Of a DNA stretch of 64,000 nt, positions 34,713 through 44,865 are shown piece by piece (positions within the stretch are counted from its first letter, which is position 1; each line of letters begins with the position of its first letter). The stretch lies in NCBI GenBank assembly GCA_026874595.1, contig CM049317.1:71197618-71261617 (forward strand), in the 5' to 3' direction. Position numbers and translations under genes: made by a program. The notes beneath the pieces were generated by a model that worked only from the letters and a program-made list of their open reading frames with translations, did not search any database and had not been told where the DNA came from. Source of the DNA: Sipunculus nudus (taxonomy: Eukaryota > Annelida > Sipuncula > Golfingiida > Sipunculidae).

Positions 34713-35324
34713 ATGGCCCCCACCTACCACAAGAAGGAGTTGGAAAGCTTAGGGTTCGCAAACTATCACCGTGCTCATGTGCGAGGATATGCAGGTATAT
34801 CGGAGCCATTATACCAGCTGACCGAGCAAAAGACCAATTTCAATTGGTTGCCAGAACATCAGGCATCATTTGAAGCTTTAAAACAGTCGTTTAGTTCTCC
34901 ACCCTGCCTGGTTTTCCCTCAAAGGGAAGGCATGTTTATCCTTGACTGTGATGCGTCAGATGGAGCAATCGGGGCTATGCTATCGCAGATCCAGAAGGGC
35001 AAAGAAAGGACTATAACTTTTGCCAGTCATGTGCTGTTAGCGGCGCAGAGAAAGTATTGTACCACAAGGAAGGAGTTGTTAGCTGTCGTAAAGTTCTGTC
35101 GCCATTTTAGACACTACCTGCTCTGCAGGCAGTTTACGATAACTGCCCATAACAGCTTGGCATGGCTAACTCGGTTTAGACACATTGAGGGCCAGCTATC
35201 GAGGTGCATAGAGGAGTTAGCCCAGTATGATTATCAGTTGGTGCATAGGCAGGGCACCAGGCACGGCAATGCCGATGGTCTGTCCAAAATTCCAGACAGG
35301 CTGGAAGCGTGTGATTGCTACTGA
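34713..35324 (+). CDS. gypsy RT connection and RNase H (copy A)
   Basis: 203 open codons: RT thumb/connection (GYAGISEPLYQLTEQK, FEALKQSF), then RNase H with DCDASDGAIGA (first Asp), TFASH, YCTTRKELLAVV (Glu), TITAHNSLAWL and HGNADGLSK (last Asp). In TDH, the usual third active-site motif, Asp is Ala here and in both other copies, so RNase H was probably already defective before duplication. Confidence 0.85.
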   Translation: MAPTYHKKELESLGFANYHRAHVRGYAGISEPLYQLTEQKTNFNWLPEHQASFEALKQSFSSPPCLVFPQREGMFILDCDASDGAIGAMLSQIQKGKERTITFASHVLLAAQRKYCTTRKELLAVVKFCRHFRHYLLCRQFTITAHNSLAWLTRFRHIEGQLSRCIEELAQYDYQLVHRQGTRHGNADGLSKIPDRLEACDCY

Positions 35325-35345
35325 GCTGGCATTTATGTCCAGGAT

Positions 35346-36008
35346 TTGCCGTGTAGAGGTTGTGCCTATTGTGAGAGAGCTCACAAACAATGGAACCGGT
35401 TCTCAGAAGAGGTGGACGATGTAGTTCCATTGCTGGTTAAATCACGTTCCCTTAGAACTGAGCCTTGTGGACCGTCATCGGCGCTTGGCAAAATCGAGTC
35501 AGAACACTTTTTGGTCAAGAACGCCAAAGTTCTATTTGTGGATGAGAGTTGCACATCCAACTTTTCAGAGGAGTCCAATGTAGTAAACAGCACCGAGAAC
35601 GACGGTATAGGAGATGAAGCGGAAGATTTGTTTTTGACGGGACTGTTTGAGGATTATACTGGTAGTGAGAGCCAGAAGGATGAGGTGGTTACCGATGAAC
35701 CAGGAACACTACCACAGTCTCCGGATCCTGCGAGTATGGGAGAGAGTTGGATACAAAGCAACTTGGCACAGACCTACTCAGCAGAGGATCTTAGGAGAGC
35801 ACAGCAGGATGACAGCGACAACGGTCCTGCCATGGAGTGGCTTGCTAAAGATAGTGAGCCATCACAGGCAGAGTTATTCCTTTCAGGCCCAGTGACAAAA
35901 TCCCTTTGGCTGAAACGGCGGAACTTAAAAGTGAAGGAGGGGTGTTGTATTACATCTGGCATGATTTACTGGAAGAAAGACCAGCACTGGTCGTTCCACA
36001 ATCCTTAA
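35346..36008 (+). CDS. gypsy pol spacer between RNase H and integrase (copy A)
   Basis: 220 open codons: PCRGCAYCERAHKQW near the start, then an acidic, low-complexity stretch rich in Glu, Asp and Ser. No known domain. It overlaps the beginning of the integrase frame. Confidence 0.5.
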   Translation: MPCRGCAYCERAHKQWNRFSEEVDDVVPLLVKSRSLRTEPCGPSSALGKIESEHFLVKNAKVLFVDESCTSNFSEESNVVNSTENDGIGDEAEDLFLTGLFEDYTGSESQKDEVVTDEPGTLPQSPDPASMGESWIQSNLAQTYSAEDLRRAQQDDSDNGPAMEWLAKDSEPSQAELFLSGPVTKSLWLKRRNLKVKEGCCITSGMIYWKKDQHWSFHNP

Positions 36009-36340
36009 AGCAGGAGGCGATAGGCCTATGTCATAATGCGAAATTTTCAGGACACTTTGGAAGAGATAGAACATATGCAAAGTTAAAGCGTGTTTTCTTT
36101 TGGCCAAACATGAATAACGAGTGCAAACTGTTCGTAATGAATTGTAAAGTTTGCAATCAAGAAAAGAAAGTTCCTCGGAATGCCAAGGCCAGACTTAGAA
36201 GGTACCATGTTGGATTTCCAATGGAAAGAGTGCACTTAGTCGTACTGGGACCATTCACGGAGAGGTCGAAATGGCAACAAATATGTGCTGATGATGATCG
36301 ACCAGTTCTCCAAATGGTTGCAGTGTTGTGCAATTCCTGA
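35906..36340 (+). pseudogene. gypsy integrase zinc-binding domain (copy A)
   Basis: HHCC-type domain: LCHNAKFSGHFGRDRTYAKL, FFWPNMNNECKLF and CKVCNQEKK. The frame is lost around 36280-36340, before the catalytic core, which resumes in another frame. This region (to about 36390) is deleted from copies B and C. Confidence 0.8.
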
Positions 36341-36611
36341 CCAGCAGGCAGATTTAGTGGCCAAGAAATTTCTGGAAAATTTTGTCGTGACATTTGGATA
36401 TCCATTGGAGGTCCATACAGACCAAGGGAAGAAATTGCAATCCAATCTATTTGCAGCGTTCTGTAGGTCAATGGGAATAGCGCGGACCAGGACAACACCC
36501 TATCACCCCTCGTCCAATGGTCAAGTGGAGGTGCAGAATAGGACATTGCTGCAACTGATAAGGTGTTCTATTGAAGGCAACACTAAAAGGTGTGACGAGG
36601 ATCGCCTTTAA
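36285..36611 (+). pseudogene. gypsy integrase catalytic core (copy A)
   Basis: DDE core: MMIDQFSKW (first Asp), EVHTDQGKK (second Asp) and YHPSSNGQVEVQNR (Glu). It ends at TAA 36609-36611 and is followed a few bases later by the C-terminal frame. Confidence 0.85.
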
Positions 36612-36616
36612 TCAAA

Positions 36617-36976
36617 ATGGCGATGCATGCCACTGTGATTCGAACCACTGGTTTCACGCCAAATGAGGTCATGTTGGGGCGTGATGTAATAAAGCCAGTC
36701 GACCTTGTCATGGGAAGCCTTCCAGCACCATTGAAGGTGCAGGGTCATGAGCAGTGGGTGCAGGATCCGATCGAAAGGCAGGCGGCAATATACAGGGTTG
36801 TCCGAGATACTTTGAAGCTAAGTCTGGTAACGCAAGAATGCAACTATAACTTGAGGTTTAACAAAACCCATTTTGCCCCTGGGGATGTGGTATATGTGCG
36901 GGAGAGGACTAGTAAAAAGGGATTTAGCCCAAAATTGCAGCCTGTGTGGAAGGGTACCTTCTTGGTGAAAAAGTAA
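36617..36976 (+). pseudogene. gypsy integrase C-terminal domain (copy A)
   Basis: Reads TTGFTPNEVMLGRDV (conserved end of the core), FAPGDVVYVRE, then KLQPVWKGTFLV, a GPY/F-type module with GTF instead of GPF. No chromodomain follows. Confidence 0.8.
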
Positions 36977-37087
36977 AAAATAAACCTGTTTACCTTATCA
37001 GGACGCGTCAGAGCAATAAAGACAAGTATTGGCACTTTAACAATCTTAAGCTCTGCACCGATAGCTCGTACCCTTTATGGTTGCGTC

Positions 37088-37384
37088 TTGCGAGACATAA
37101 ACTGTATGACACCCAATAGCGAGGTTGAGGATGAAGGCAGTGGGGCTGGTGATCCGATATCGGTAACTTCTCACGAGCCAGTGCAAATACAACGGCTAAA
37201 TGGGGATAATCAACAGGGAGAACAGGGGTTAGAGGACATTTCCAATCCAGAATCCGGAGTTCCTGCAAGGACCTCGTCCCAGGATAGAGTAAGGTCTCCT
37301 TCAGGGGATATGCCTGCACTACAGCCAAGGAGATCTGTCAGGAACAGGCGGAGACCAATATATTTGCATGATTATGTGATCTAG
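37088..37384 (+). CDS. gypsy pol C-terminal tail (copy A)
   Basis: 98 open codons, acidic then basic, ending RSVRNRRRPIYLHDYVI, a common type of end for gypsy polyproteins (RRS.R.RR.P.YL.DY). The last coding part before the untranslated 3' region. Confidence 0.7.
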   Translation: MRDINCMTPNSEVEDEGSGAGDPISVTSHEPVQIQRLNGDNQQGEQGLEDISNPESGVPARTSSQDRVRSPSGDMPALQPRRSVRNRRRPIYLHDYVI

Positions 37385-37767
37385 TGGTGAAGGGGAGAAT
37401 GACTAGGGTTAAGATTCTTCCGTACTAACGTAGTTAAAGTATGGGAATAAGTGTTTTAGGTCGACATGGTGCGAATCACCAGCAGTAATACCAACAGTCT
37501 CTATGGGCATTTATAAAAAGTGCTATTTTGAAAAGTATTGAAGTACTTACAAAAAAAAAGAAGAAATATAAAAAAAGAAATAAGAGAAAAAAAAAGATTT
37601 GGTGTCGTCGTTTATATTTGTGTATCCAGTGTAGGATATTCACTGGACGTGCTAAATCCCTTTTTAAGTAATAGAGGTCGGCACTGCTGAGCAGTGAGGC
37701 TTCTGCTACAGTTATACTTTATTTTTAAGTTTTGGAGACAGGGTCTCCTTTTAGAAAACAGGGGGAG
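37385..37767 (+). other. gypsy 3' untranslated region and polypurine tract (copy A)
   Basis: Includes an A-rich stretch at 37550-37600 and AAAACAGGGGGAG at 37755-37767 directly before the LTR, the plus-strand primer tract. Confidence 0.75.
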
Positions 37768-38018
37768 TGTTGGAGATTTGCATATACTATGTGTAAGATG
37801 TCTGGGACAACTTGTTACCCCTGGTTGCAATGGAGGGACCTGAGAGCGAGGCGAGAGAGAGAGAGGGGAACGCAAGAAGATCCACAAATTCCCCGTGCAA
37901 GATTGCGTGTCATTAGGTCCCGTGTGGTGTCAAGAACGAGAAACAAGTCAGCAGCTAGGTATCAGACGATAAGTTACATGCTGTTCTACGGTTAGACAGA
38001 GATTAAAACCTACATTAA
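37768..38018 (+). repeat. 3' LTR of gypsy copy A
   Basis: Same start and end as the other LTRs but lacks about 20 bases present in the others near the GGAGACCGTG stretch. Followed by TATATATATAG. Confidence 0.9.
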
Positions 38019-38051
38019 TATATATATAGACATACATCTTTATTATATATA

Positions 38052-38084
<33 letters not shown>

Positions 38085-38765
38085 GACAGTGAGAGGATTA
38101 ACCATAACACAACCTTTTGTCACTTTTAATGAGTAAACTTATTGGTTTACATTCAGTTATATTGTTACGGTTCTATTTTACACGGCAAATCTGACTGGCC
38201 GAACCATAACACAAAACCTCAGACACATATTCCCAGATAAACGCAACACGGGTTTTTGTACAAAAATTTCAAGGACACATTGCAAAGAACGCCACACGGG
38301 AAGTACTTTGGGAAGCAAGCTAGTCAGGTTACACCGACACATTAATTTTCCCTCTTTCTTATGTTTAATATATCCGCTCTTGCCCATATACAGACCGAGA
38401 TTCTTGTCATTTCTATGTCACTTTGTGGCGGGGGCATAAAGTCCTTCCGTCCTTCCGTCATTCCGAAATCAAACAGTTTTACTGACTTTTTTTACCTACT
38501 TTTGACCGTTTAACGGCTCCTAAACATAGAACATTTCATGAAAAATAGAAATTTTAATGACAAGTACACATGTACGGATTTTTTTCGCAGTGCCTGCAGA
38601 TATTGGCCTGATTTTTAGTGTGTTGGCAGATAATGACCATTTACAGATCGACTTCGCGTTTCGTCCCGGTTGACCTACTTTTGACCTTTTGACGGCTCCT
38701 GAACATAGAAAATTTCATTAAAAATAGAAATTTTCATGACAAATGTACATGTAAAGCCTTTTTTT

Positions 38766-39320
38766 AGCCCTCAGCTCATAGGCTGATGGGCTATTGTCGT
38801 CACCCAAGCTGTCCATCTGTCCGTCCCGCGTCCGTTCAGCGTCCGTCCGTCCCGCGTCCGTTAACTATCGATAAAATCTCGGTCAAGTTCGAAGACGGGT
38901 GACCTTGACCGAGATTTTCTACATTTTAGAGCTGATTATAGAAAAACACCTAGAAGCCTATATCTCAGGAACCATTGTGTGGATTTCACAAAACTTACTA
39001 TGATCATTGGGACTGATGGTCTGTACGTGCTGCACAATTTTGGTGGCGCCACCTGTAATTTCTGAATTTTTAATCAATATTTATCGGATTTTTCAATTTT
39101 GGCCTTTTGTGCAGGATATCTTCAACGGTATTCAACACAGGAACTTCATTTCTTCAGTGCTATTGCATGATATTTACAAAAGCTTGGTCAAGTTCAAAGA
39201 TGGGTGATCTTGACCTACTTTTCAAGGTCACAGAGCTTAGTATAGAAAAAAACTAAGGAGCTTATTTCTCAGGAAGCATTTGGTGGACTGTTATGAAACA
39301 TGGTACATACCACTCTAATT
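38766..39320 (-). repeat. hairpin-ended interspersed repeat, minus orientation (unit 1)
   Basis: Read on the minus strand it ends with GGACGGAC-rich sequence, a hairpin (38766-38792, arms AGCCC-TCAGC and GCTGA-GGGCT) and an A-run, like the repeats ending at 15.27 and 22.35 kb. The core has two diverged copies of GGTCAAGTTC(A/G)AAGA. Copies in units 2 and 3 have hairpins at 50892-50918 and 62953-62979. Confidence 0.6.
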
Positions 39321-41534
39321 TAAATTTATAATTGATTTTCAGCTTTTGCTAATATTCAAGTTTTGCCATGCAATGCTTACAGATACTGGCCTAATGTTTG
39401 GTCTGTGGGCGCATAATTACCACTTACAGATCGAGTTCGCGTTCCGTCCCAGTTGACATATTTTTGACCATGTGACAGATCCTGAACATAGAAAATTTTA
39501 TGAAAGGCAGAATTTTTTAATGAAAAATGCACATGTATGGACTTTTTTTCGCGATGCCTGCAGATACTGGCCTAATTTTTGATGTGCTGCTTGAGAATGA
39601 CCCGTTACAGATCGGGTTTGCATCTTGCCCTTGTTGACCAACTTTTGACCATACGACGCCTCCTAAAATTAAAATTTTTAACAAAATTTAACAAATATTT
39701 CTAATTTGCCCAGGCGGGGGCATTTGTGTCGTTCCAACACATCTAGTTACCTCAAAGGCCACATATCTTTACTGCAAGATATTCAATTTTGTCAAGCAGA
39801 ATGAACCTAATGTTTCCGGAAAATAAAAATTATGTCATGGTAATCTATGATATTTGTGCAGGAGATCTGCCATGATAAATTTGAACAATATTAAACAGAT
39901 TTACACCAACTGCTTGCAATCGTTATCATTCTTTGACCTGTGAATGGAACAAATGACATTCGAAAGGCCTTAAGGGGTCCATTCGGATATCTGGAGTATA
40001 TCAAATGAAGATTATCCATGGTACCTTCAGTAAAAATAAGCTAAAAAATCGCTGAAACCACGGTAAACAGAATGTTTTATAACCACGTTAATAAAAAAAT
40101 GGCAGCCTGTCGTCATCCTATCACGTCCAGGATGGCCATCTAGCTGATGAACCGGAGATTAGCCAATGGCCAAAGATTGCACTGCTTTGTATAAATGTTC
40201 TAACCACCATAAGCCCTTGACGTTCCAGCTTCGGCATATGTAATTAAATTGCATGTACAATCGATCACCGTATGCTATATTGATTATCTGTATGTCAGCA
40301 TGGACATATGGACCATGTTTACAACAGATGTGTGGATAAACAAGCTCATGCATCTGTCACAATGGCGTTGTAAGAACATTATTTAGTAGGAAGCTACTGC
40401 AGTCCATTGAGATGTATGGAGCGTAACCATGAAATTAAATAATTTCTACGATTAAGGCAGGTGAATTCCTTGTCATACTAATAACATGCCTTTTTTGTAT
40501 TGTTAAATTTATCCTCTTGAAACAGGGAGCCACCTACAGACCATGGATATATCAATAAAATATATAAAAAGTATCAACAGACTGAAACGTTTTTTCGACA
40601 TGAGGTGTCCAATGTAGAAAGAGATCAACATCGCATTCACTAAGTAGACAGCCTAATTAAGTCAACTTGATATGGCCTTGCATCAATTAAAAATTTAAAG
40701 ACCTTAACTTTCATCTATGGGGATTCTCAACTACGGCGGTCGAGCGCCTTCTTTTCCTTCTATATTTTTTTTCAGAATATCTCCTCCAATCAGAGAATTG
40801 TCTTTAACACAAAACGCATATAGACTATTTAATGTGGTAGTAGTGAGGCAGCTTAAGGCAGTTATTTATGACCAACCCACCGATATTTAACATGTGCCAC
40901 ATATACAGCACGGTGGCTCGTGTCTTAAGCGTTTGCGTATTTGGGTAAATTGCTAAATACAATGAAATAAAAAAAATCGATTTACTGAACTTGTTCTTTG
41001 GATGTGTGACAAATAATCATTTTATAATCTCACAATGGATTATCCTTCTTGATCAAACATTATGGTATAAATAATAAATAGCCGGACTTTAAATGAAATA
41101 AAAAAAGGAAAATGAGGAATGTGTTGAATTTATTTAATTAAAAAAATAAAAAGGAGTAGCCCTGTCTTTCTTAAACACCGCTGCGAGTCTCATAAAATGA
41201 TGAACTATAAGAACGTATGTACAAACATACCCGTCTATAGAATGTGAACTGTGTCACACTAAGCTTTTCATTTTATTGTCGATTATTAAAACCCTTTGGA
41301 CAAGTGGGATGTGTAATTATGTGCAGGTGTTCTCGCTTAAATTTGTTTCATTTTGTGTGTTGTGCACGCTTTTATCAAACAATATCGCGTGTACCTGTAT
41401 AAAAAAGATGATCTAGGTATTTAATTGCTAATTGCCCTTTCTGATATGAACTGCTGGCGTTTGTCCCCCGTTTGGCGTGTTCCTCATGACAGGTCGCTCT
41501 CTCTTTCTCTCTCTCTGTCCTTTTCTCTCTACCT

Positions 41535-41551
<17 letters not shown>

Positions 41552-41592
<41 letters not shown>
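41552..41592. repeat. (CT)n microsatellite (unit 1)
   Basis: CT run; the unit 2 counterpart (about 53725-53779) is longer. Confidence 0.95.
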
Positions 41593-41594
<2 letters not shown>

Positions 41595-41958
41595 GTGTTT
41601 CTGGCCTAACCCACTAACATCGTATACACACATAAATAAATAATAAACGAATGGGAAGCATAGGGAGAGTTTTTAAAATCTTTGAAATAATGTGCTTTGA
41701 AGCAGAAATTTTAAGGTTGAATAATTAAAATAGTGATACATCATTTAAAATAAATAAATATCTAAGAATTTACCCAGGATATTACAATCAACCTAAAATC
41801 ATCCAGTCCCCATCTTTCCTTTTTAAAAGAGTTACATGCATGCCTAGTGCTAGATTATACTCTACTCATGGATTTTGGATTTCAACAAAATAATAAAGGC
41901 TATATATATGATATGTTTATTTATCTCTTGATTAAAAACAAAAGAAAGGTCAGCTTCT

Positions 41959-42034
41959 CTAGTTGATGTAATACCATATGCTGTACAAGAGCTTCCAGGT
42001 CTTCTCAGAAGTCTTCTTCCAGACTCTGATACCC
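41959..42034 (-). pseudogene. terminal exon of unknown host gene (unit 1 copy)
   Basis: Minus-strand exon with acceptor GATTCAG. It enters in phase 2 and joins the 44347-44488 exon to read KGIRVWKKTSEKTWKLLYS, IWYYIN and TAG at 41959-41961. AATAAA (minus) at 41917-41922 lies ~37 bases past the stop, which supports a true 3' end. Family not recognised. As the gene is cut off upstream by the array junction, this copy is probably a truncated duplicate. Confidence 0.5.
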
Positions 42035-44044
42035 CTGAATCACAAAATGGTTGTTAGTCTTGCAAATTGAAAATAATCCAAACTCTCCGATGTGACGGAT
42101 ATATGCTCTTTGCACAGAGCATTATCTATAAACCACATATATCTAATCGGAAATATCAGGGGCGTAGATGTCCCCCCCCCCCAAATTTTAGATTGTACAC
42201 ACCATCCCCCAGGTTTCTATGGGGAAAATAGCAAAACTATAGTAATTATGCAATACGTGCTAGTTAATAGTAATAATAATGATAACGTACGTTGTGAGGT
42301 ATTAGAAATACCAACCGTCAAATATTCAAGGATCGTTGATTTGTTAATTTGTTTCATCACAGGTTTCTGTATATTTTGCATCTGCAATGGAGATACGCTC
42401 AAAATATTTAATTACAGATGTTAACAATTTCATGTGTCGCCTAACCGACCCCTTTCAAAGCACGGGATGGGAGATATATATCAACATGTAAATCACCGGA
42501 CTCCCCCTGGTGCCTCAATGTTTAGGACAAAGTGCGTTCATAATGTACAAACAACATTTCAGAAAATATACTCACTGACACTTCCCCCGCTTACCATGTC
42601 CTCAACCCCTACTACGCGCTTTCCTAATAGACCGGTTTACTAATGTAGTCATATTCGTGCACCTTTCGTCCCTCGAAACTTGCCAACGAGTTACTCAGTT
42701 AACCTGTATCTAACAACCAAATTACAATGTCAATATATGGATTTCAGTTGCATGAAATAAGTTACTACGTTGGGCAAGCTTTCGAGTTGTCATGAAGGCT
42801 TGTGCTAAAAGGTCGGGTAAGTTTCGGGTCTGTTGCGCGTACATGTATGAAATAAGTAGCTTAAAATCTCTATGGTGCATTCAACAACAACAAACATGAA
42901 TTAATGTTAAAAGCATATAGCATGCGCCTGAGAGATGACGCACAAGGAGAAACTGCTGGGGAACGGGGATGCTGCCAGGACTTCGGCATATTTCAAAGCG
43001 CAAATGATAAAAATCTATCTATACAGTTTACTTCCGACAACCAATTGGGTTTTATTTCATTATTTACTATGCCTGATACATTCATTTTAATCAAGCTTTC
43101 TAAACGGAGTTTGCTTAGAATTTCATTTTCCGTATATGTGCAGGTTGATAAGGAATACAATTTTGATCATTTAAATTTTACCCCGTTTATTATTTAATAT
43201 CGTTTTTGATATTATGATTTTTTTTCGAGTGATTTATCATTTATCTATTTATTGATTTATTCATTTAGTTGTGGATTCATTTGTTTTTTGTTCATTAACA
43301 TTATCACTTCTTCTAGACTTAAATACATAAAGAAATACTTAATAATAGTTCTATTCCAAATCATGTAGAAGAGTATACTGTCATGATCAAGAAGATATCT
43401 GGATACGTGAACTTATGATCATCGTTTCTCATGGTTATAATTTAAAAAAGAATCAAAATACAAAATATGACTGTCATGAATCATGTCCAGGACAATATGT
43501 TCAATGCTGAAAGTAGAGCGATAGACTGACAGTTATAAAATGCACGAGGTAATCCACGAAGCTTGTTGTGGTATTAGTGATTTTCTCTCATCCCCTTTGG
43601 CATATTATTTTTCCTGTTTTCGAGTTATATATCTTCTTCATTCTTCAATGCACACTTTTGATTTTTTTATGACTATATATTATACAATGCACACAAACAC
43701 CAACACACACACACACATATATATAGAAGCGTCAGATTTCGGCTGCCCCACGAGCGTAGATCGATGAGACATTCCTTATTTAAAGAGAACAAGAATTGAT
43801 ATAGTGTTACTTTTTACATTTATTTACAGAATTATGTATAAGAAACTGATACATACATTACGCAAAAGTCTCAAATCAAGGGCGTATCTAGAGGGTGCCG
43901 CAGGGGCCATGCCATCCAATTGGCATGTAATATTGAAGAAAACATATTAGACAGTAATATCTTCTACGAAAATAAAATCATGAAAGTAGACTTTTCTCTT
44001 GTTTTCAGTCTTAAAATGGTATAAGGATAATGAAGTAGGCTGCT

Positions 44045-44046
<2 letters not shown>

Positions 44047-44098
<52 letters not shown>
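44047..44098. repeat. (TA)n microsatellite (unit 1)
   Basis: TA run left of the hammerhead insert; a shorter TA run (about 44178-44198) lies on the other side. In unit 2 a single run (56242-56273) occupies this place. Confidence 0.95.
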
Positions 44099-44099
<1 letters not shown>

Positions 44100-44180
44100 C
44101 TCTGAAGAAAAACAACACTGTTAATTCACAACAGACTGTTTCACGGGATGCGACCCGATCATCAGGTGAATGTGGTTAAT
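44099..44180 (-). mobile_element. short hammerhead-bearing insert in TA run
   Basis: An ~80-base segment splits a TA microsatellite in unit 1. The equivalent place in unit 2 has only TA repeats. It is related to 29664-29727. Consistent with a fragment of a Penelope-like or retrozyme element; no reverse transcriptase was seen nearby. Confidence 0.5.
44124..44171 (-). ncRNA. hammerhead self-cleaving ribozyme, type I
   Basis: Read on the minus strand: stem I arm ATTCAC (44171-44166), core CTGATGA (44165-44159), stem II CGGG/CCCG with 6-base loop TCGCAT (44157-44144), core GAAA (44142-44139), a three-pair stem III ACA/TGT with loop GTC (44139-44131), cleavage position T at 44130 (triplet GTT), stem I arm GTGAAT (44129-44124). 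Both core strands and all three stems are present. Cleavage is predicted between 44130 and 44129. One deviation is a T-T at the base of stem II, where G-C is usual, which may lower activity. Very short stem III is typical of hammerheads from Penelope-like elements and animal retrozymes. Confidence 0.7.
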
Positions 44181-44346
44181 ATATATATATATATATTATA
44201 AATCCTTGGCCAACAATCCGGATATACTGTAGCCCCCCTCCTCCAGCCCTGCTTGATCCCCCCCCCCCCCCCCGGCACCCTTCTACCGGAAATCCTGGCT
44301 ACTCCCCTGCAGATATAAAAAAAATTATTTAAAAGTTAACACTTAC

Positions 44347-44488
44347 TTGCTATTATGCGGGACTGTATTGTTCCTGTCTTTCCTTTGGATATGGTGCGTC
44401 TGAACAGCGATGTTGTCATAGATCTCAACGTGGTCACTGATAAGCTTTAGGTCAATTTCTATACCAGCGAATATCTTCAAGAACCCGG
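44347..44488 (-). pseudogene. penultimate exon of unknown host gene (unit 1 copy)
   Basis: 142 bases with good splice sites: acceptor AACCTGCTTCCAG, donor AA|GTAAGT; phase 1 in, 2 out. Encodes GFLKIFAGIEIDLKLISDHV, EIYDNIAVQTHHIQR and KDRNNTVPHNS. No domain recognised. The phases fit both the exon remnant at 44843-44865 and the terminal exon at 41959-42034. Confidence 0.55.
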
Positions 44489-44842
44489 CTGGAAGCAGGT
44501 TAATTTAGAGTCAGGACATGTACATGCATATAGGCGGATACATGTATTATCTTTGAAATAAATAAAGTGGACCCATAACAAATAGATAATAAACCGATAA
44601 TAAAGAGGTTCCGAAAAAGAGAGGTCACAGACTTCCAAATAATGGATGTAAGTGATGTAAGTGATGACAAGATTTCCAGTAGCCTTAATCATTTTTATTT
44701 ACTCTGCAGTAAAACGAGGGTAGATTCTTTTTTTTTCTATCAAGGACTCAAGGAAGTGGAATTCACACATATAAATCACACAAATAATGTTATAAAAAAA
44801 AGTCACCTGCCGCTAAATTAAATAAGAGTTAACTGAACCAAC

Positions 44843-44865
44843 CTTTCCCCATGACAGCGACCCGC
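44843..44865 (-). pseudogene. exon remnant cut by the array junction (unit 1/2 boundary)
   Basis: Minus strand RVAVMGK followed by donor G|GTTGGT, phase 1, which matches the next exon. To its left on the minus strand the sequence is gypsy gag, so the exon seems truncated by the tandem-duplication breakpoint. Short, hence uncertain. The same remnant lies at 56921-56943. Confidence 0.35.

Larger units (their letters stand above)
30873..38018 (+). mobile_element. Ty3/gypsy LTR retrotransposon, copy A (both LTRs)
   Basis: Order: 5' LTR, primer-binding site, ~490-base leader, gag with CCHC knuckle, pol (RT, RNase H, integrase), C-terminal tail, polypurine tract, 3' LTR. RT-RNase H-integrase order is Ty3/gypsy. 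It has a GPF-type module after integrase, and no chromodomain or envelope gene was seen. Stops and frameshifts break gag and pol at many points (32333 onward, 34014, 34213, 34352, 34562, 36340), so it is not autonomous. TA repeats flank it on both sides. The part from 32270 rightwards is repeated twice more in the window. Confidence 0.9.
38019..41958. other. unit 1 flank, repeat-rich part
   Basis: (TA)n at 38040-38083; ~200-bp diverged tandem repeats at 38440-38770 and 39360-39690 (shared phrases GACCTACTTTTGACC, CTGAACATAGAAAATTT, GCCTGCAGATA-TGGCCT); a minus-oriented hairpin-ended repeat from 38766; GGTGGCGCCACC at 39042; (CT)n at 41552-41592. No supported exon before 41959. Confidence 0.6.
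43877..44311. mobile_element. possible inverted-repeat element around the TA run (unit 1)
   Basis: Left end AGGGCGTATCTAGAGGGTGCCG has a related inverted counterpart at the right (AGGGGAGTAGCC... AGAAGGGTGCCG when read inverted). It surrounds (TA)n, the hammerhead insert and a poly-C tract. The unit 2 equivalent is about 56078-56383. Confidence 0.35.
42035..44346. other. intron of unknown host gene (unit 1)
   Basis: AT-rich, with a poly-C tract at 42172, CA/TA repeats near 43695-43727, a repeat-like block from 43877 to about 44311 and the (TA)n plus hammerhead insert. The 97-codon plus-strand frame at 42904-43197 shows no recognised domain and is likely chance. Confidence 0.4.
32270..44865 (+). 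repeat. tandem array unit 1 (12,596 bp)
   Basis: Begins at ATGGACCCTCGGCC inside gag; the next occurrences of that sequence start at 44866 and 56944. Contents: gypsy internal region and 3' LTR, then ~6.85 kb of flanking DNA with repeats and the 3' exons of a host gene. Retains the integrase segment missing in units 2 and 3, and carries a hammerhead insert missing in unit 2. Confidence 0.95.

Noticed and set aside
42904-43197. 97-codon plus-strand frame (and copy at 55104)
   Set aside because: Conserved between units only because the units are recent duplicates; no domain recognised.
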